Both the position numbers and the translations under genes were made by a program. 64,000 bases of DNA from Dysgonomonas sp. BGC7. GTDB taxonomy: Bacteria > Bacteroidota > Bacteroidia > Bacteroidales > Dysgonomonadaceae. A model generated the notes under the pieces. The model was given only the letters and a program-made list of their open reading frames with translations. It did not search any database and was not told where the DNA came from. Positions 52,237-62,392 of this stretch are shown here, in pieces (position 1 is the first letter of the stretch; the number at the start of each line of letters is the position of its first letter). Where the stretch lies: assembly GCF_001261735.1 (NCBI RefSeq), contig NZ_CVRP01000006.1, positions 248,001 to 312,000 on the forward strand, given 5' to 3'.

Positions 52237-55200
52237 ATGAACAATTTAAAATCTAGCTCTTTTGCATTACTTATGCTTTTAATGATGTGTATACTGTGTA
52301 CAACGTCCTTGTACGCATTATCACAAGAAACACCCAAAATAAAGATAAGCACTAAAGATATTTCACTAAAAGAGTTTCTTCACGAAATAGAGCAAAAGAC
52401 AGACTATACTTTCATATACGACAACTCTATAAATATGAATTTGGTTATGTCTGTCAACTTAAATCAGGGTAGTGTTCCCGAGATACTTGCCACAGCCCTG
52501 AAAGGAACAGGAATTTCTTATCAGATAGCAGGCTCTCAAATCATTTTGAGAGATATAAAAAGCACTACTAAGATAAACGACTTAAATCAGACAAAAACAA
52601 TAAATGGAACAGTTATTGATGAGCAAGGAGATCCACTCATAGGAGCAACAGTAAAAGAAAGGGGAACACAAAACGGTACTATTACCGATATTGATGGAAA
52701 ATTTAGTATAAATGTATCTCCGGGTAGTATTTTAGAGGTTGTATATATTGGTTATATCACTCAGGATATAAAAATAGGAAATCAAACATCGCTCTTAGTA
52801 AAATTGATTCCTTCGTCAAGAGATCTTGAAGAAGTGGTAATTGTAGGCTATGGTGTGCAAAAGAAAATAAACCTGACAGGAGCTGTTGGGGTAATAACTT
52901 CGGAAGACATATCGAAACGACCAATAACTAATGTTTCTTCAGGACTTCAAGGGCTTGTCCCCGGTATGACAGTTACAGCTAGCGCTAATGGAGGTCTGCC
53001 CGGACAATCAAATGCTTCAATACAGATCAGAGGAGTTGGCTCTCGTGGAAATAATAGTCCATTGATACTTATTGATGGGGCTGAGGGAGATATGAATATT
53101 ATTAATCCAAATGACATTGAGAGTATATCAGTCTTAAAAGATGCTGCTTCTGCTGCTATTTACGGAAACAGGGCTGCTAACGGAGTAATACTGATCACTA
53201 CTAAAAGTGTGCAAGGGAAAGAGCGTGCTCCCCGTATCAATGTAGATACCTATATTGGATCTCAACGACCAACCAAAATGCCTAAAATGGTAGATAGTCC
53301 TACATTCATGGCTTGGGAAAATGAGGCTCAGGCTAATGTGGGAGGAAATCAAAACTATACACAAGCAGATATTCAGAAGGCAATAGATGGAACCGACCTT
53401 AACTACTATGCTAATACAGACTGGGTAGATGCTACATTCTTGTCATCTGCTCCACAATATAATCTGAATCTTAGTGTAGATGGGCAAGCTAAAAATATGG
53501 GCTATCTTATTTCTTATGGATATTTAAATCAGGAAGGTTTGACTGTTGGAGAATCGACAAACTCTACCCGGCATAATATTCGACTGAAACTACACACAAA
53601 AGTAGCCGAACGATTCGAAATTACTGCTAACATGGGCTATATAGATAGAAATTTTACTGCACCTAATGCTGCATTCGAAGCCGATGGAGGAGTATTGTAT
53701 AATGCAATGAGAACCCGCCCTTTGGTTCCTGTTCGTTTTACAGATGGTAAATGGGGATATGGCGGTGGACAAAGCAATCAGGTAGCCTATCTTACTGATG
53801 GTGGTGCACAGAACTTTTCTTCACAGGAGTTTACCGGGAATTTTCAATTAAAAGCTAATATATTGAAAGGGTGGACAGCCTCAGCCAACTATATTACTCG
53901 TCAGTCCAATAGCTATAGAGAGTTGCTCAGTAAAACAATTCGTTTCTACTATCCGGAAACTGAAAATTTATGGTATACAACTAATACACCCAACTCGATT
54001 GAAAACAGAGATTACCGCACATTGAGTCAGAACATATTTCTACAGACTGATTATCAAATTAAACTAGGAGAACATTCAGTACAAGCAATGGCCGGTTATC
54101 AGCAAGAATGGCAAAAGTCTAATCAATTTAATGCGTCGAGAAAAAATCTGATAACTGAAAAAGACCCGGTACTCGATTTCGGATCAGCTGACACTCAGGC
54201 TAATTCAGCTGTCGCTAATCATTGGGCTATGAGATCTGCTTTTGGTCGTATCAACTATAACTTTAAAGAGCGCTATTTATTTGAAGCTAACTTGCGCTAC
54301 GACTTAACATCTCGTTTTATTAAAAAGAACCGATCAGAATGGTTTCCTTCTTTTTCGGCAGGATGGCGTATCTCAGAAGAAGAATTTATGAGTTCAACTA
54401 AGGGGTATTTAGATCAGTTGAAGGTACGTGCATCGTGGGGAATATTAGGTAATCAATTCTCTACAGGATCAGATAATTATCCTTATATGTCACGTATAGC
54501 TTATGTGACTGTTCCTACTATAGGTGCTATAGCCAATGACGGATATGCAGAGTCTTATATTGGGAATCCGGCGTTGTTATGGGAAATGTTATATACAACT
54601 AATATTGGTTTAGATGTCAATCTATTCAATAGTAGACTGGTATTTACTGGAGACTATTACTATCGTGAAACTCGAAGAATGATATACCAGAGAGAATTGC
54701 CGGGAGTAGGAGGATATCCTTCTACGATGGATGAGAATGGAGGTAAGATGCAGAATAAAGGTTGGGAGATTCAGTTAGGCTGGCAAGACAAAATAGGAAA
54801 GGATTTTAGTTATGGTATGACTTTTTCGTTGGCTGATGTGAAAAATAAGATTACCGAATGGGAAGGTGTTATAATTGGTAGTAACAATGTAACTAAAGTA
54901 GGCTATCCCAATCAGGCTTTGTATGGACTAATAGCCGAAGGAATTGCTGTACCTTCCGATTTCGAAAAATATAATCCTGCAACAGGTAAATATGAGAATC
55001 CAAAATTCCCCATTCTGTCAGGTGATGCAGGTCTGGTTCAACCCGGCGATATCAAATATAAGGATTTGGACAAAAGCGGTAGTATAGACCTTGATAATGA
55101 TCGTGCAGTCGTTGGTAGTTCTATTCCTCGTTATACTTATTCTTTTAAAGGAGACATGTCCTATAAGGGTATTGATTTTAGCTTCCTTATACAAGGGGTC

Positions 55201-55608
55201 GGTAAAGTTGATGGATATATTTATGGTCCGGCTCGTCATGCATTTACTGACCAGTCTACCTATCCTCAATGGTTCCATGCTGATCGGTATCAGGCATCAA
55301 ATCCGAATTCTAATGCAAGTTATCCGAGGTTTACATATAACCAGAGCTACAATCAGCGATTCTCTACATTTTGGGTGGAAGATGCTTCTTATTTGCGCTT
55401 AAAAAATATTCAGGTAGGGTATACTTTACCTATCGGACTTACAAAGAAAATAAGAATTGATAAGTGCCGTTTTTATGCTTCAGCAGATAACTTACTGACT
55501 ATCTCGGACTATTTTTCTTCAGCAGATCCAGAACGGCCTATTCAGGCTGGAGGAAATTACCCTCAGATAAAGACCTTTGTTTTTGGTGTAAATATTACTC
55601 TTCATTAA
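52237..55608 (+). CDS. SusC/RagA TonB-linked outer membrane receptor with STN domain
   Basis: The 1123-residue protein has a signal peptide, an STN domain (IKISTKDISLKEFLHEIEQK, residues about 33-105), a carboxypeptidase-regulatory-like domain (INGTVIDEQGDPLIGATV), the TonB box/plug region (LEEVVIVGYGVQKK) and a 22-strand barrel ending FVFGVNITLH. It imports a ligand across the outer membrane with the SusD partner; the STN domain signals to FecR. The ligand is not evident; the downstream EEP enzymes suggest a phosphoester-containing nutrient. Confidence 0.95.
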   Translation: MNNLKSSSFALLMLLMMCILCTTSLYALSQETPKIKISTKDISLKEFLHEIEQKTDYTFIYDNSINMNLVMSVNLNQGSVPEILATALKGTGISYQIAGSQIILRDIKSTTKINDLNQTKTINGTVIDEQGDPLIGATVKERGTQNGTITDIDGKFSINVSPGSILEVVYIGYITQDIKIGNQTSLLVKLIPSSRDLEEVVIVGYGVQKKINLTGAVGVITSEDISKRPITNVSSGLQGLVPGMTVTASANGGLPGQSNASIQIRGVGSRGNNSPLILIDGAEGDMNIINPNDIESISVLKDAASAAIYGNRAANGVILITTKSVQGKERAPRINVDTYIGSQRPTKMPKMVDSPTFMAWENEAQANVGGNQNYTQADIQKAIDGTDLNYYANTDWVDATFLSSAPQYNLNLSVDGQAKNMGYLISYGYLNQEGLTVGESTNSTRHNIRLKLHTKVAERFEITANMGYIDRNFTAPNAAFEADGGVLYNAMRTRPLVPVRFTDGKWGYGGGQSNQVAYLTDGGAQNFSSQEFTGNFQLKANILKGWTASANYITRQSNSYRELLSKTIRFYYPETENLWYTTNTPNSIENRDYRTLSQNIFLQTDYQIKLGEHSVQAMAGYQQEWQKSNQFNASRKNLITEKDPVLDFGSADTQANSAVANHWAMRSAFGRINYNFKERYLFEANLRYDLTSRFIKKNRSEWFPSFSAGWRISEEEFMSSTKGYLDQLKVRASWGILGNQFSTGSDNYPYMSRIAYVTVPTIGAIANDGYAESYIGNPALLWEMLYTTNIGLDVNLFNSRLVFTGDYYYRETRRMIYQRELPGVGGYPSTMDENGGKMQNKGWEIQLGWQDKIGKDFSYGMTFSLADVKNKITEWEGVIIGSNNVTKVGYPNQALYGLIAEGIAVPSDFEKYNPATGKYENPKFPILSGDAGLVQPGDIKYKDLDKSGSIDLDNDRAVVGSSIPRYTYSFKGDMSYKGIDFSFLIQGVGKVDGYIYGPARHAFTDQSTYPQWFHADRYQASNPNSNASYPRFTYNQSYNQRFSTFWVEDASYLRLKNIQVGYTLPIGLTKKIRIDKCRFYASADNLLTISDYFSSADPERPIQAGGNYPQIKTFVFGVNITLH

Positions 55609-55633
55609 TGCTAATATTTAAAAATTACTGAAT

Positions 55634-57415
55634 ATGAAAAAGAATATAATATATAGTCTGATATTGGTTCTATCCTCTTTCTTATTTTCTTGTAACGATA
55701 GTTTTTTGGAAAGAGCTCCGCTCGATGAATTATCAGATGATAACTTTTGGGAATCGGAGTTGCAGATAAAAAATGCAGCAAATGCTTGTTATTGGGCATT
55801 GATAGGGAAAGATTTACCTATCAATATCTCAGAGGGTTTGAGTGATAATGCGCCTTGGTATACTATGACAGGGTGGAGACAGATTGGGAGTGGATTGTAC
55901 GGATCTGATTTTAGCTTATTAGATACAAGATATAAAGATGCCTATAAGCAAATGAGACGATGTAATTACTTCCTCAAAAATTATGAAAGAGCAACTACTG
56001 TAGATCCTAAATTATTGAAACAGTATGCAGCAGAAGTTCGTTTTTTAAGAGCTTTCACATATTATTATCTTACATGTTTTTGGGGAGATGTTCCATTCAC
56101 CACAGAACCTATTACTATCGGCGATGATGCGTTAATGGCACCTCGTACTTCTCGTGCTGATATTGTCGATTTTATGTTACAGGAATTGAGCGAGGCCGCA
56201 AAAGACTTACCTAAATATATAGAACCGGGTACAACTAATTTTGGGCGCATATCGGGTACCGCTGCTAAAGCAATGGAAGCACGGGTTGCATTGCAAAATG
56301 AAAGATGGAAAGAAGCAAAAGAAGCATGTGAGGCTGTAATGCCTGGAGGAGAATATGCTTATCATCAACTCTATTCAACAGGCCGCCCGAAGCAAGATTA
56401 TTTTGATCTTTTTACTTTCGAGGGCCGTGCTTCTCGTAAACCTAGCAATAAAGAAGCTATCTTATCTTATGTTTTCAATTTCGATATAGCTTCTCCTACC
56501 AGACACAACCTGAGTAGAGAACTTCAGGTACCTGACCAGATTGTACGTTTCAATCCTACAAAATCGCTTGTGGATAGTTATTTGTGTATAGACGGCTTGC
56601 CTATAGAGAAGTCTCCTTTGTATAAAGGGAATGGAACTTACATACCTGCTTATAGTGCTTATGACAGTGTTTTTGTGAATAGAGATCCTCGTTTAAAACA
56701 ATCAATCGTATACCCCGGATACAACAAATGGTATGGAAAGGTAGATGGAAGAGGTACAGCTAATGCAGCCAACGATGCTTCAAAAACAAATGTATTCAAA
56801 TCTCCTAAGTTTAATAATGATGGTAAAGGTGCTGTAACATATACGGGGTATTATTCACTAAAGTATTGTGAGCCATCTAAAGTACCTGTCTATAATCAGG
56901 ATGATAATGATATTATCTTTATCCGTTATGGAGAAGTGTTACTTAATTACGCAGAAGCTATGTATAACCTTAATCAGTTGGATCAGACCGTTATCGATAA
57001 AACAATTAATCTGCTTCGAGATCGGGTTGGAATGAAGCGAATGGTAATAAGCGAACTGGAAGCAAATGGCTTAGATTTGAAGGCCGAAATGCAGCGGGAA
57101 CGCCGTGTGGAATTTTTTATGGAAGGGCAAAGATGGTACGACCTTATCAGATGGAAGCAAGGTTATGAGCTGGGGGTTGACAAATCGGAGTCGGCAATAA
57201 ATCAGGAAAAAGGTATTATAAAAGGTATAAGGAGAGATTATGCTTATGATCAGTCTGTATTCTCTGCTACAACTAAATTTGATGCTAATGGTTTCCTCAT
57301 TTTCGATGACTCGCGTGTTTTCACTAGCCCTAAAAACTATCTGTTTTCTCTTCCGTACCGTCAAATGGAACTGAATCCTAATTTAAGACCAAACAATCCG
57401 GGTTGGGATGATTAA
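55634..57415 (+). CDS. SusD/RagB substrate-binding lipoprotein
   Basis: The 593-residue lipoprotein (SSFLFSCNDSFLERAPLDELSDDNFW) has SusD features: NAANACYWALIG, AEVRFLRAFTYYYLTCFWGDVPF, RDPRLKQSI, IRYGEVLLNYAEAMYNLNQL and MQRERRVEFFMEGQRWYDLIRWKQG with a C-terminal NPGWDD. It is the lid of the SusC pore. The gene follows susC by 25 bases. Confidence 0.95.
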   Translation: MKKNIIYSLILVLSSFLFSCNDSFLERAPLDELSDDNFWESELQIKNAANACYWALIGKDLPINISEGLSDNAPWYTMTGWRQIGSGLYGSDFSLLDTRYKDAYKQMRRCNYFLKNYERATTVDPKLLKQYAAEVRFLRAFTYYYLTCFWGDVPFTTEPITIGDDALMAPRTSRADIVDFMLQELSEAAKDLPKYIEPGTTNFGRISGTAAKAMEARVALQNERWKEAKEACEAVMPGGEYAYHQLYSTGRPKQDYFDLFTFEGRASRKPSNKEAILSYVFNFDIASPTRHNLSRELQVPDQIVRFNPTKSLVDSYLCIDGLPIEKSPLYKGNGTYIPAYSAYDSVFVNRDPRLKQSIVYPGYNKWYGKVDGRGTANAANDASKTNVFKSPKFNNDGKGAVTYTGYYSLKYCEPSKVPVYNQDDNDIIFIRYGEVLLNYAEAMYNLNQLDQTVIDKTINLLRDRVGMKRMVISELEANGLDLKAEMQRERRVEFFMEGQRWYDLIRWKQGYELGVDKSESAINQEKGIIKGIRRDYAYDQSVFSATTKFDANGFLIFDDSRVFTSPKNYLFSLPYRQMELNPNLRPNNPGWDD

Positions 57416-57431
57416 TACAACTTATATCATT

Positions 57432-58205
57432 ATGGATAAGATAAAGTATATAGTCTTTCTGCTCCTATGTTTCAGCTTTTATGTACAGGTGAATGCTCAG
57501 ACTTCGATTCGTATATTGAGCATTAATACTCGAATGTCGGGGCAGATGGTCAGTTATAGTGTGACTCCATTCAAAGACTATATAAAACAATACGATCCTG
57601 ATTTTGTCATGCTACAGGAAGTCGATTATCGTACTGCTAGAAATAATGGAAGAGATTTCTCTACCGAATTGGCTTCCGAGTTGGGATATTTTTCTGCCTT
57701 TGGTTATGCCCTACAATATGTTCAGGGGGAATATGGTGTTGCCATACTCTCTAAATATCCGATAGAAAAAATTGCCAATACACAGCTGACAGGTAATGCT
57801 ACGGAGATGAAAGAGAAACGTACTGTTCTATATATTGATGTTATTATGCCTACAACAGAAAAGAAAGTCCGGATGGCTGTAACGCATCTCGACCATTCGA
57901 CCGACGCAGTTCGTTTGTCGATGGTACAACAGCTTAATGCTGCTATTGGAACAAGTGTACCGACTCTGTTGACAGGAGACTTTAATGCAAAGCCTATAGA
58001 ATCGGCAATAAGTATGGGAATGGTGTCGTGGCAGAGAATATGTAATGACAATTCGACATATCCAGCCTCGTCTCCTTCTAGTAAGATAGATTACATATTT
58101 GCTAAGCCAATAGATCGTTGGACGGTAAAATCATTTCGTTTGCTGACAAATACATCATCTATTACCGACCATTGTGCACTGTTAGCCGATGTAGAACTTA
58201 ATTGA
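57432..58205 (+). CDS. Secreted endonuclease/exonuclease/phosphatase-family enzyme 1
   Basis: ATG 57432 gives a clean signal peptide (YIVFLLLCFSFYVQVNAQ); an upstream in-frame ATG at 57408 overlaps the susD stop. The EEP fold has intact catalytic motifs: FVMLQEVDYRT (Glu), VTHLDHSTDAVR (His), LTGDFNAKP (Asp, Asn), KIDYIFAKP and ITDHCALLADVEL (Asp-His). The family hydrolyses phosphodiesters or phosphomonoesters (DNA, sphingomyelin, inositol phosphates) with Mg2+. The substrate is unknown. Confidence 0.88.
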   Translation: MDKIKYIVFLLLCFSFYVQVNAQTSIRILSINTRMSGQMVSYSVTPFKDYIKQYDPDFVMLQEVDYRTARNNGRDFSTELASELGYFSAFGYALQYVQGEYGVAILSKYPIEKIANTQLTGNATEMKEKRTVLYIDVIMPTTEKKVRMAVTHLDHSTDAVRLSMVQQLNAAIGTSVPTLLTGDFNAKPIESAISMGMVSWQRICNDNSTYPASSPSSKIDYIFAKPIDRWTVKSFRLLTNTSSITDHCALLADVELN

Positions 58206-58212
58206 CTTTATT

Positions 58213-58998
58213 ATGAATAGGATGAATATATATTCGACTGTTTTGTTTTTCTGTATCTTTTTCATGGCCTGTTCAGGTAGCGATGATATAAAACCTGAGA
58301 ATCCCGAACAACCCGAAAAGGAATGGGATAAAACCCGTACAGCGAAGATCGAGTTTATTTCGGATCTGACAAACAAAAGTCCTTATACAGAGAGTAACTA
58401 TTCTGTAGTTGCTTCGTTTATTGCATCAAAGAATGACAGGCATATAACAATTTTGGATAAGGCGAATGTGACGTTTGAAGCAACGAGAGTAAATTGGGGA
58501 GCAAAAGTTGCTGTTCTTGCAGAAAAATATCCTGTTTTTGTTCCTGTTTCAAAAGCTTCTACAGAATACATTGGCAGTAGTGTATTATCTGTGGCTACAG
58601 TACCACAAATGGAACAAATAGTAGTGGCAAAGGCATGTAGAATGTTGCCAATGTCTATTAATATAAAACAGGGGCTTGCCGCAAAGGTTGCATTACTGTC
58701 TTTCAATGAAGAGAGTCAGATAAATGCTTCAGTAAACTTGTTTAAGTCGGCGCAGGCTACTTCTATACCTGTTGTTGGCACTGTTAATAGAAATTTGATG
58801 CCGGTGTTAAAGACGCAGTTGGAAATAGTTCTTGGTGCAGATTCTTATAATATTGATATTGTAGATAACGTCAATGTTAATACAGAATACTGTGTATATA
58901 TATTTAGTCCGCCAAAATGGAAGTTCCGAGATTTTGCTGAGACAACAATCAGCGGAAATATTAAAAGTCTTATGCTACAAGTAGAATTGTTAAAATAA
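58213..58998 (+). CDS. Lipoprotein, probable catalytically dead EEP-fold protein
   Basis: The 261-residue lipoprotein (FCIFFMACSGSDD) has no listed family that I recognise. By eye its C-terminal 200 residues follow enzyme 1: VAVLAEKYPVFVPV matches VAILSKYPI, KVALLSFNEESQINAS matches VRMAVTHLDHSTDAVR, PVVGTVNRNLMP matches TLLTGDFNAKP, and YIFSPPKWKFRDF matches YIFAKPIDRWTVKSF. The catalytic His and Asp are missing. It may bind the substrate or scaffold the active enzymes. It starts 7 bases after enzyme 1. Confidence 0.6.
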   Translation: MNRMNIYSTVLFFCIFFMACSGSDDIKPENPEQPEKEWDKTRTAKIEFISDLTNKSPYTESNYSVVASFIASKNDRHITILDKANVTFEATRVNWGAKVAVLAEKYPVFVPVSKASTEYIGSSVLSVATVPQMEQIVVAKACRMLPMSINIKQGLAAKVALLSFNEESQINASVNLFKSAQATSIPVVGTVNRNLMPVLKTQLEIVLGADSYNIDIVDNVNVNTEYCVYIFSPPKWKFRDFAETTISGNIKSLMLQVELLK

Positions 58999-59003
58999 AC
59001 AAT

Positions 59004-59792
59004 ATGAAAAAAGAAATTCTAATTACTAAACTTATATGCTCAATGCTGCTTATTCTGTTGGTGAGCGCATATGGACAGGAAAAGGATACACTGAAAATAT
59101 TGTGCTATAACTTACGCTTTGGAGAACTTGCATCTCTGACCGAATTGGCCGAATTTATTGAAAAAGAGAATCCTGATATTGTCGCTTTACAGGAGGTTGA
59201 TGTTTTGACTAAAAGGGAGAGAGCTCCTCTTCAGAATGGAAAGCATTTTATCTCAGAGCTCGGTTTCCGAACTAATATGTTCTCTCTGTATGGAAAAACG
59301 ATCCCCTATGCAGGAGGTTATTATGGTATAGGTATTCTATCAAAGTACCCCTATCTGTCTGTAGAGAGAATACTATTGCCAATGCCGCAAGGAGCTAAAG
59401 AACAACGTGCCTATTTGGTAAGTGAAATAGAATTGCCAAATAATAAGACCATCACATTTGTGAGCACTCATCTGGATTATACAACATCAGCTGTCAGGCA
59501 GGCTCAGGTAAAAGTGATCAACGATGATCTCTTGAAACGAAATGGACCGATTATTTTATGCGGAGATTTCAACGCAAAACCCGACTCTAAAGAGATTGCT
59601 GAGGGAATGAAAGATTGGATAGAGACTACGAGTATGGATTACACTATACCTGCTAAGGCTCCGACCTCTAAGATAGATTATATATTCTGTTATCCATCCC
59701 ATGAGTGGAAAGTGATAAGTAATGAAACGCCTAAGGTACAATTCTCAGATCATCTTCCCGTAGTCTCGACATTAGAACTGATTTCTAAATAA
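59004..59792 (+). CDS. Secreted endonuclease/exonuclease/phosphatase-family enzyme 2
   Basis: The 262-residue protein has a signal peptide (MLLILLVSAYGQ) and a complete EEP catalytic set: IVALQEVDVLTKR, FVSTHLDYTTSAVR, ILCGDFNAKPDSKE, KIDYIFCYP and FSDHLPVVSTLEL. It is a close relative of enzyme 1 and follows the dead paralogue by 5 bases, implying tandem duplication. It should be periplasmic. Confidence 0.88.
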   Translation: MKKEILITKLICSMLLILLVSAYGQEKDTLKILCYNLRFGELASLTELAEFIEKENPDIVALQEVDVLTKRERAPLQNGKHFISELGFRTNMFSLYGKTIPYAGGYYGIGILSKYPYLSVERILLPMPQGAKEQRAYLVSEIELPNNKTITFVSTHLDYTTSAVRQAQVKVINDDLLKRNGPIILCGDFNAKPDSKEIAEGMKDWIETTSMDYTIPAKAPTSKIDYIFCYPSHEWKVISNETPKVQFSDHLPVVSTLELISK

Positions 59793-59810
59793 CAATAAAT
59801 ATTATGTAAT

Positions 59811-61025
59811 ATGAAAAACAATAAATATCTACTATACAGATTGTTAATGTTGCTCTTTATACTGATTGGGGTAGTAGCATGTAGTGATGATAAAGAAACA
59901 ATAGACTATACAGACAATAGTGCATTTCCTCCACCTGTTGTGACTATTACATCAAAGACCTCATTGGATGAAGTTGAGTTTCGAAAGAGCCAGACTGTAA
60001 CAGGTACAATAGAATCTAACAACGGCTTGCGTGATATCTATGTTACACTGTTGAAGCAAACAGATAATGGCTATGAAGAAATAAACAGGAATCTAAGGGT
60101 GTATAATCCTCTTGATAATTTTCCCAGCGAGTTAGATTTCTCTATCGATATTACTATATCGCAACGGCAGACTGCTGCTATAGGAGTATTTGCCACTGAC
60201 ATTTACACTAAAGTTGCTACACAACAAGTTATTGTTACCAGCTTGGTAGGAGTGCCGGAAGGTAAAGCTACCATTTTCGATAATATTGAAATGGCTCCGG
60301 AATGGGAGAGCCCTGATAATCCTACTCAACCATATATATTCTCGTTTGGAGGTGTAACTGTCGGAGGAAAAGTAAAACATGTCTTAAGCTTGAGTGATGT
60401 TGCCAACTCTACAGAAGGTAGTATTGACTTTGCATTTGCTAACTTCTGGCGTAATCAAACTTTTGGCCTGATTTCGAATAGAGGTGTTGGTTTTGCCAGT
60501 GCAGATAGAATTGGATCTGGAACTGTAGGTAGACAGGTCGACGATCCTTGGTTATCCGGTGCAACAAAAAATGCTGTATTCTTCAAAATCATCTCAGCAG
60601 ATTTGGTTACCTCTTTAGGCCTAAACAACTTCTTTGAGACCACTACCGGGGATTGGGAAACATACGAACTCCTTGATAAGTTGAACTCTTATGTTACTGG
60701 TACAGCAACTGGTGATAAACAATTGCTACAGCGTATAGGGGCTTCCTCTGACAATAGTACTACTCCTGCTCTTCAGATAGTAGATGGTACATATATAGCT
60801 ATCCGACGTCAAATATCTTCGACATCTAAGTATGGAATCATTAAGGTGGTTGATGCAGTGGATGATACCCCTACACTAAACAGTAGTAATAAAATCTTAG
60901 GTGTCACAACTGGGTTAGGGGTATCTTCTTACTATAAAGGGCCCGATCTTGCCGGATTTGATTATACAGGTGTTACAAAACTATATGGACAGAAATGTAA
61001 ATTGAAAATAATAATCCAGGAATAA
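59811..61025 (+). CDS. Surface lipoprotein of the SusCD/EEP locus
   Basis: The 404-residue lipoprotein (LFILIGVVACSDDKE) has an N-terminal Ig-like module (about 45-150, VVTITSKTSLDEVEFRKSQTVTGTI) and a C-terminal unassigned region with FANFWRNQTFGLISNRGVGF. By position at the end of a SusCD operon it could be a surface ligand-binding protein. No family was recognised. Confidence 0.65.
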   Translation: MKNNKYLLYRLLMLLFILIGVVACSDDKETIDYTDNSAFPPPVVTITSKTSLDEVEFRKSQTVTGTIESNNGLRDIYVTLLKQTDNGYEEINRNLRVYNPLDNFPSELDFSIDITISQRQTAAIGVFATDIYTKVATQQVIVTSLVGVPEGKATIFDNIEMAPEWESPDNPTQPYIFSFGGVTVGGKVKHVLSLSDVANSTEGSIDFAFANFWRNQTFGLISNRGVGFASADRIGSGTVGRQVDDPWLSGATKNAVFFKIISADLVTSLGLNNFFETTTGDWETYELLDKLNSYVTGTATGDKQLLQRIGASSDNSTTPALQIVDGTYIAIRRQISSTSKYGIIKVVDAVDDTPTLNSSNKILGVTTGLGVSSYYKGPDLAGFDYTGVTKLYGQKCKLKIIIQE

Positions 61026-61073
61026 GATTTGTTCGTTGAGGACACATGTTTCTGATTAATTTACTGTTGCTTT

Positions 61074-61101
61074 CAGGCTATTCTTTTTGGAGAGTAGCCT
61101 G
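61074..61101. terminator. Hairpin between convergent genes
   Basis: CAGGCTATTCT and AGAGTAGCCTG form an 11-bp stem with one G-T pair and a 6-base loop. There is no T run on either side, so its terminator role is tentative. Confidence 0.5.
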
Positions 61102-61128
61102 AATCTTAAAAAATAGATAAAGTCTGTT

Positions 61129-61731
61129 TCAATAGTTTCTATGTTTTATTCTCATGAGATTCATTTCATTTATAATCGCGTCGGTTTTGCTTTTCAATTC
61201 GCTTGTATTCCTTTTTTTGTTGTAAAAAGAAGGATTTTCCATTATTAATATAAGCTCTATGTATTCAGTATCAGTAAGATTGTTTATTTCTTTTTCAAAA
61301 TAGTATTCAGAAGCTTGAAATACCCCTACCAAATTATATAGCATATATGTTTGAGATGCATAATAATTCAAACATTCTTTTTGACTTACTTCATTTTCTA
61401 GCCAAAATGTAAAACTGATTAAGTGTATATTGTAAATTAAAGACATGTTATAGCCTGCTAGTCTACAAGGGCATTCAGAATCAGTATCCATTTGTTTGAC
61501 TAGATAGTAAAATTGTCCTTTATTTAAAGACTGAGGATGTATTATATTGTATAGTTCATAAAATCTTTCGGGCAATCCTTGTGATGATTTTATTGTAGAA
61601 ATAATTTCTTCTCTGTCTTTTACTGATATTCTCCAATAGGCTGATTTTGTAAAATAGATATAGCCAAATAATATAGCTATTGAAAAAATAGCAAAGAAGA
61701 TTAGGTATTTCTTTTCAAAAGGCTTCTTCAT
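61129..61731 (-). CDS. Membrane-anchored protein of unknown function
   Basis: The 200-residue protein has one N-terminal membrane segment (YLIFFAIFSIAILFGYIYF) and a mostly helical soluble part with scattered Cys and a basic, Asn-rich C terminus. No family was recognised. It is 13 bases downstream of the hydrolase gene and is the last gene of that operon. Confidence 0.6.
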   Translation of the reverse strand: MKKPFEKKYLIFFAIFSIAILFGYIYFTKSAYWRISVKDREEIISTIKSSQGLPERFYELYNIIHPQSLNKGQFYYLVKQMDTDSECPCRLAGYNMSLIYNIHLISFTFWLENEVSQKECLNYYASQTYMLYNLVGVFQASEYYFEKEINNLTDTEYIELILIMENPSFYNKKRNTSELKSKTDAIINEMNLMRIKHRNY

Positions 61732-61744
61732 GTTGTTATTTCAA

Positions 61745-62392
61745 TTATTTTAATAATATTTCAGAAATAACCTTACTTACTTCTTCATGCTTTCTCATTA
61801 CCATCAGATGATCGCCTTCTTTTATAGTATAGGCATTACTCACATGCTTGTATGGAAAAATCTGATCTTTAGTACCATGAATATGATAAAGATTGTCGCA
61901 TTGTTGCGATGGCAACCACTCGGTAATTTGGCAGGTCGCCCATTTCATATAAATGGAGGAAGTATAAGATACATATTCTTCTATCTCTTCTATTGTCATA
62001 TCATATATAAGTCGGGTAAATGCGTTCGATAGAGTTTTATTTACACTATATAAAGCTTGAGGAATATGCTTCAGGATATGGCTGGCTTTGGCTATTTTAA
62101 ATAAGAGAGGCCTTTCCTTTTCGGCTTTGATAGATGATATAAGAATGTTCTTTTCGGGATGAATAAATTTATTCATTTCTTGCATAATAATCCCTCCTAA
62201 GGAATATCCTACTATAACGAAAGGCTTGTTAAGATCTATCTTTTTTGATAATTGGAAAGCATATTCTTCAATGGTTTCTTCTTTCTTGGGTATAGACCAT
62301 TCTATATAACTTCTTGTGCAATTTTCGGGTAGTTCTATTTTATCAAAAACTCCACAATTTACGCACATTCCCGATATGAAATAGACATTCAT
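61745..62392 (-). CDS. Alpha/beta hydrolase-fold protein
   Basis: The 215-residue protein has the nucleophile elbow FVIVGYSLGGIIMQ (Ser near residue 67), a likely acid in IHGTKDQIFPYKH and a C-terminal His in KEGDHLMVMRKHEEV. The substrate is unknown. Its ATG directly abuts the stop codon of the upstream ferredoxin-nitroreductase gene, so translation is probably coupled. Confidence 0.82.
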   Translation of the reverse strand: MNVYFISGMCVNCGVFDKIELPENCTRSYIEWSIPKKEETIEEYAFQLSKKIDLNKPFVIVGYSLGGIIMQEMNKFIHPEKNILISSIKAEKERPLLFKIAKASHILKHIPQALYSVNKTLSNAFTRLIYDMTIEEIEEYVSYTSSIYMKWATCQITEWLPSQQCDNLYHIHGTKDQIFPYKHVSNAYTIKEGDHLMVMRKHEEVSKVISEILLK

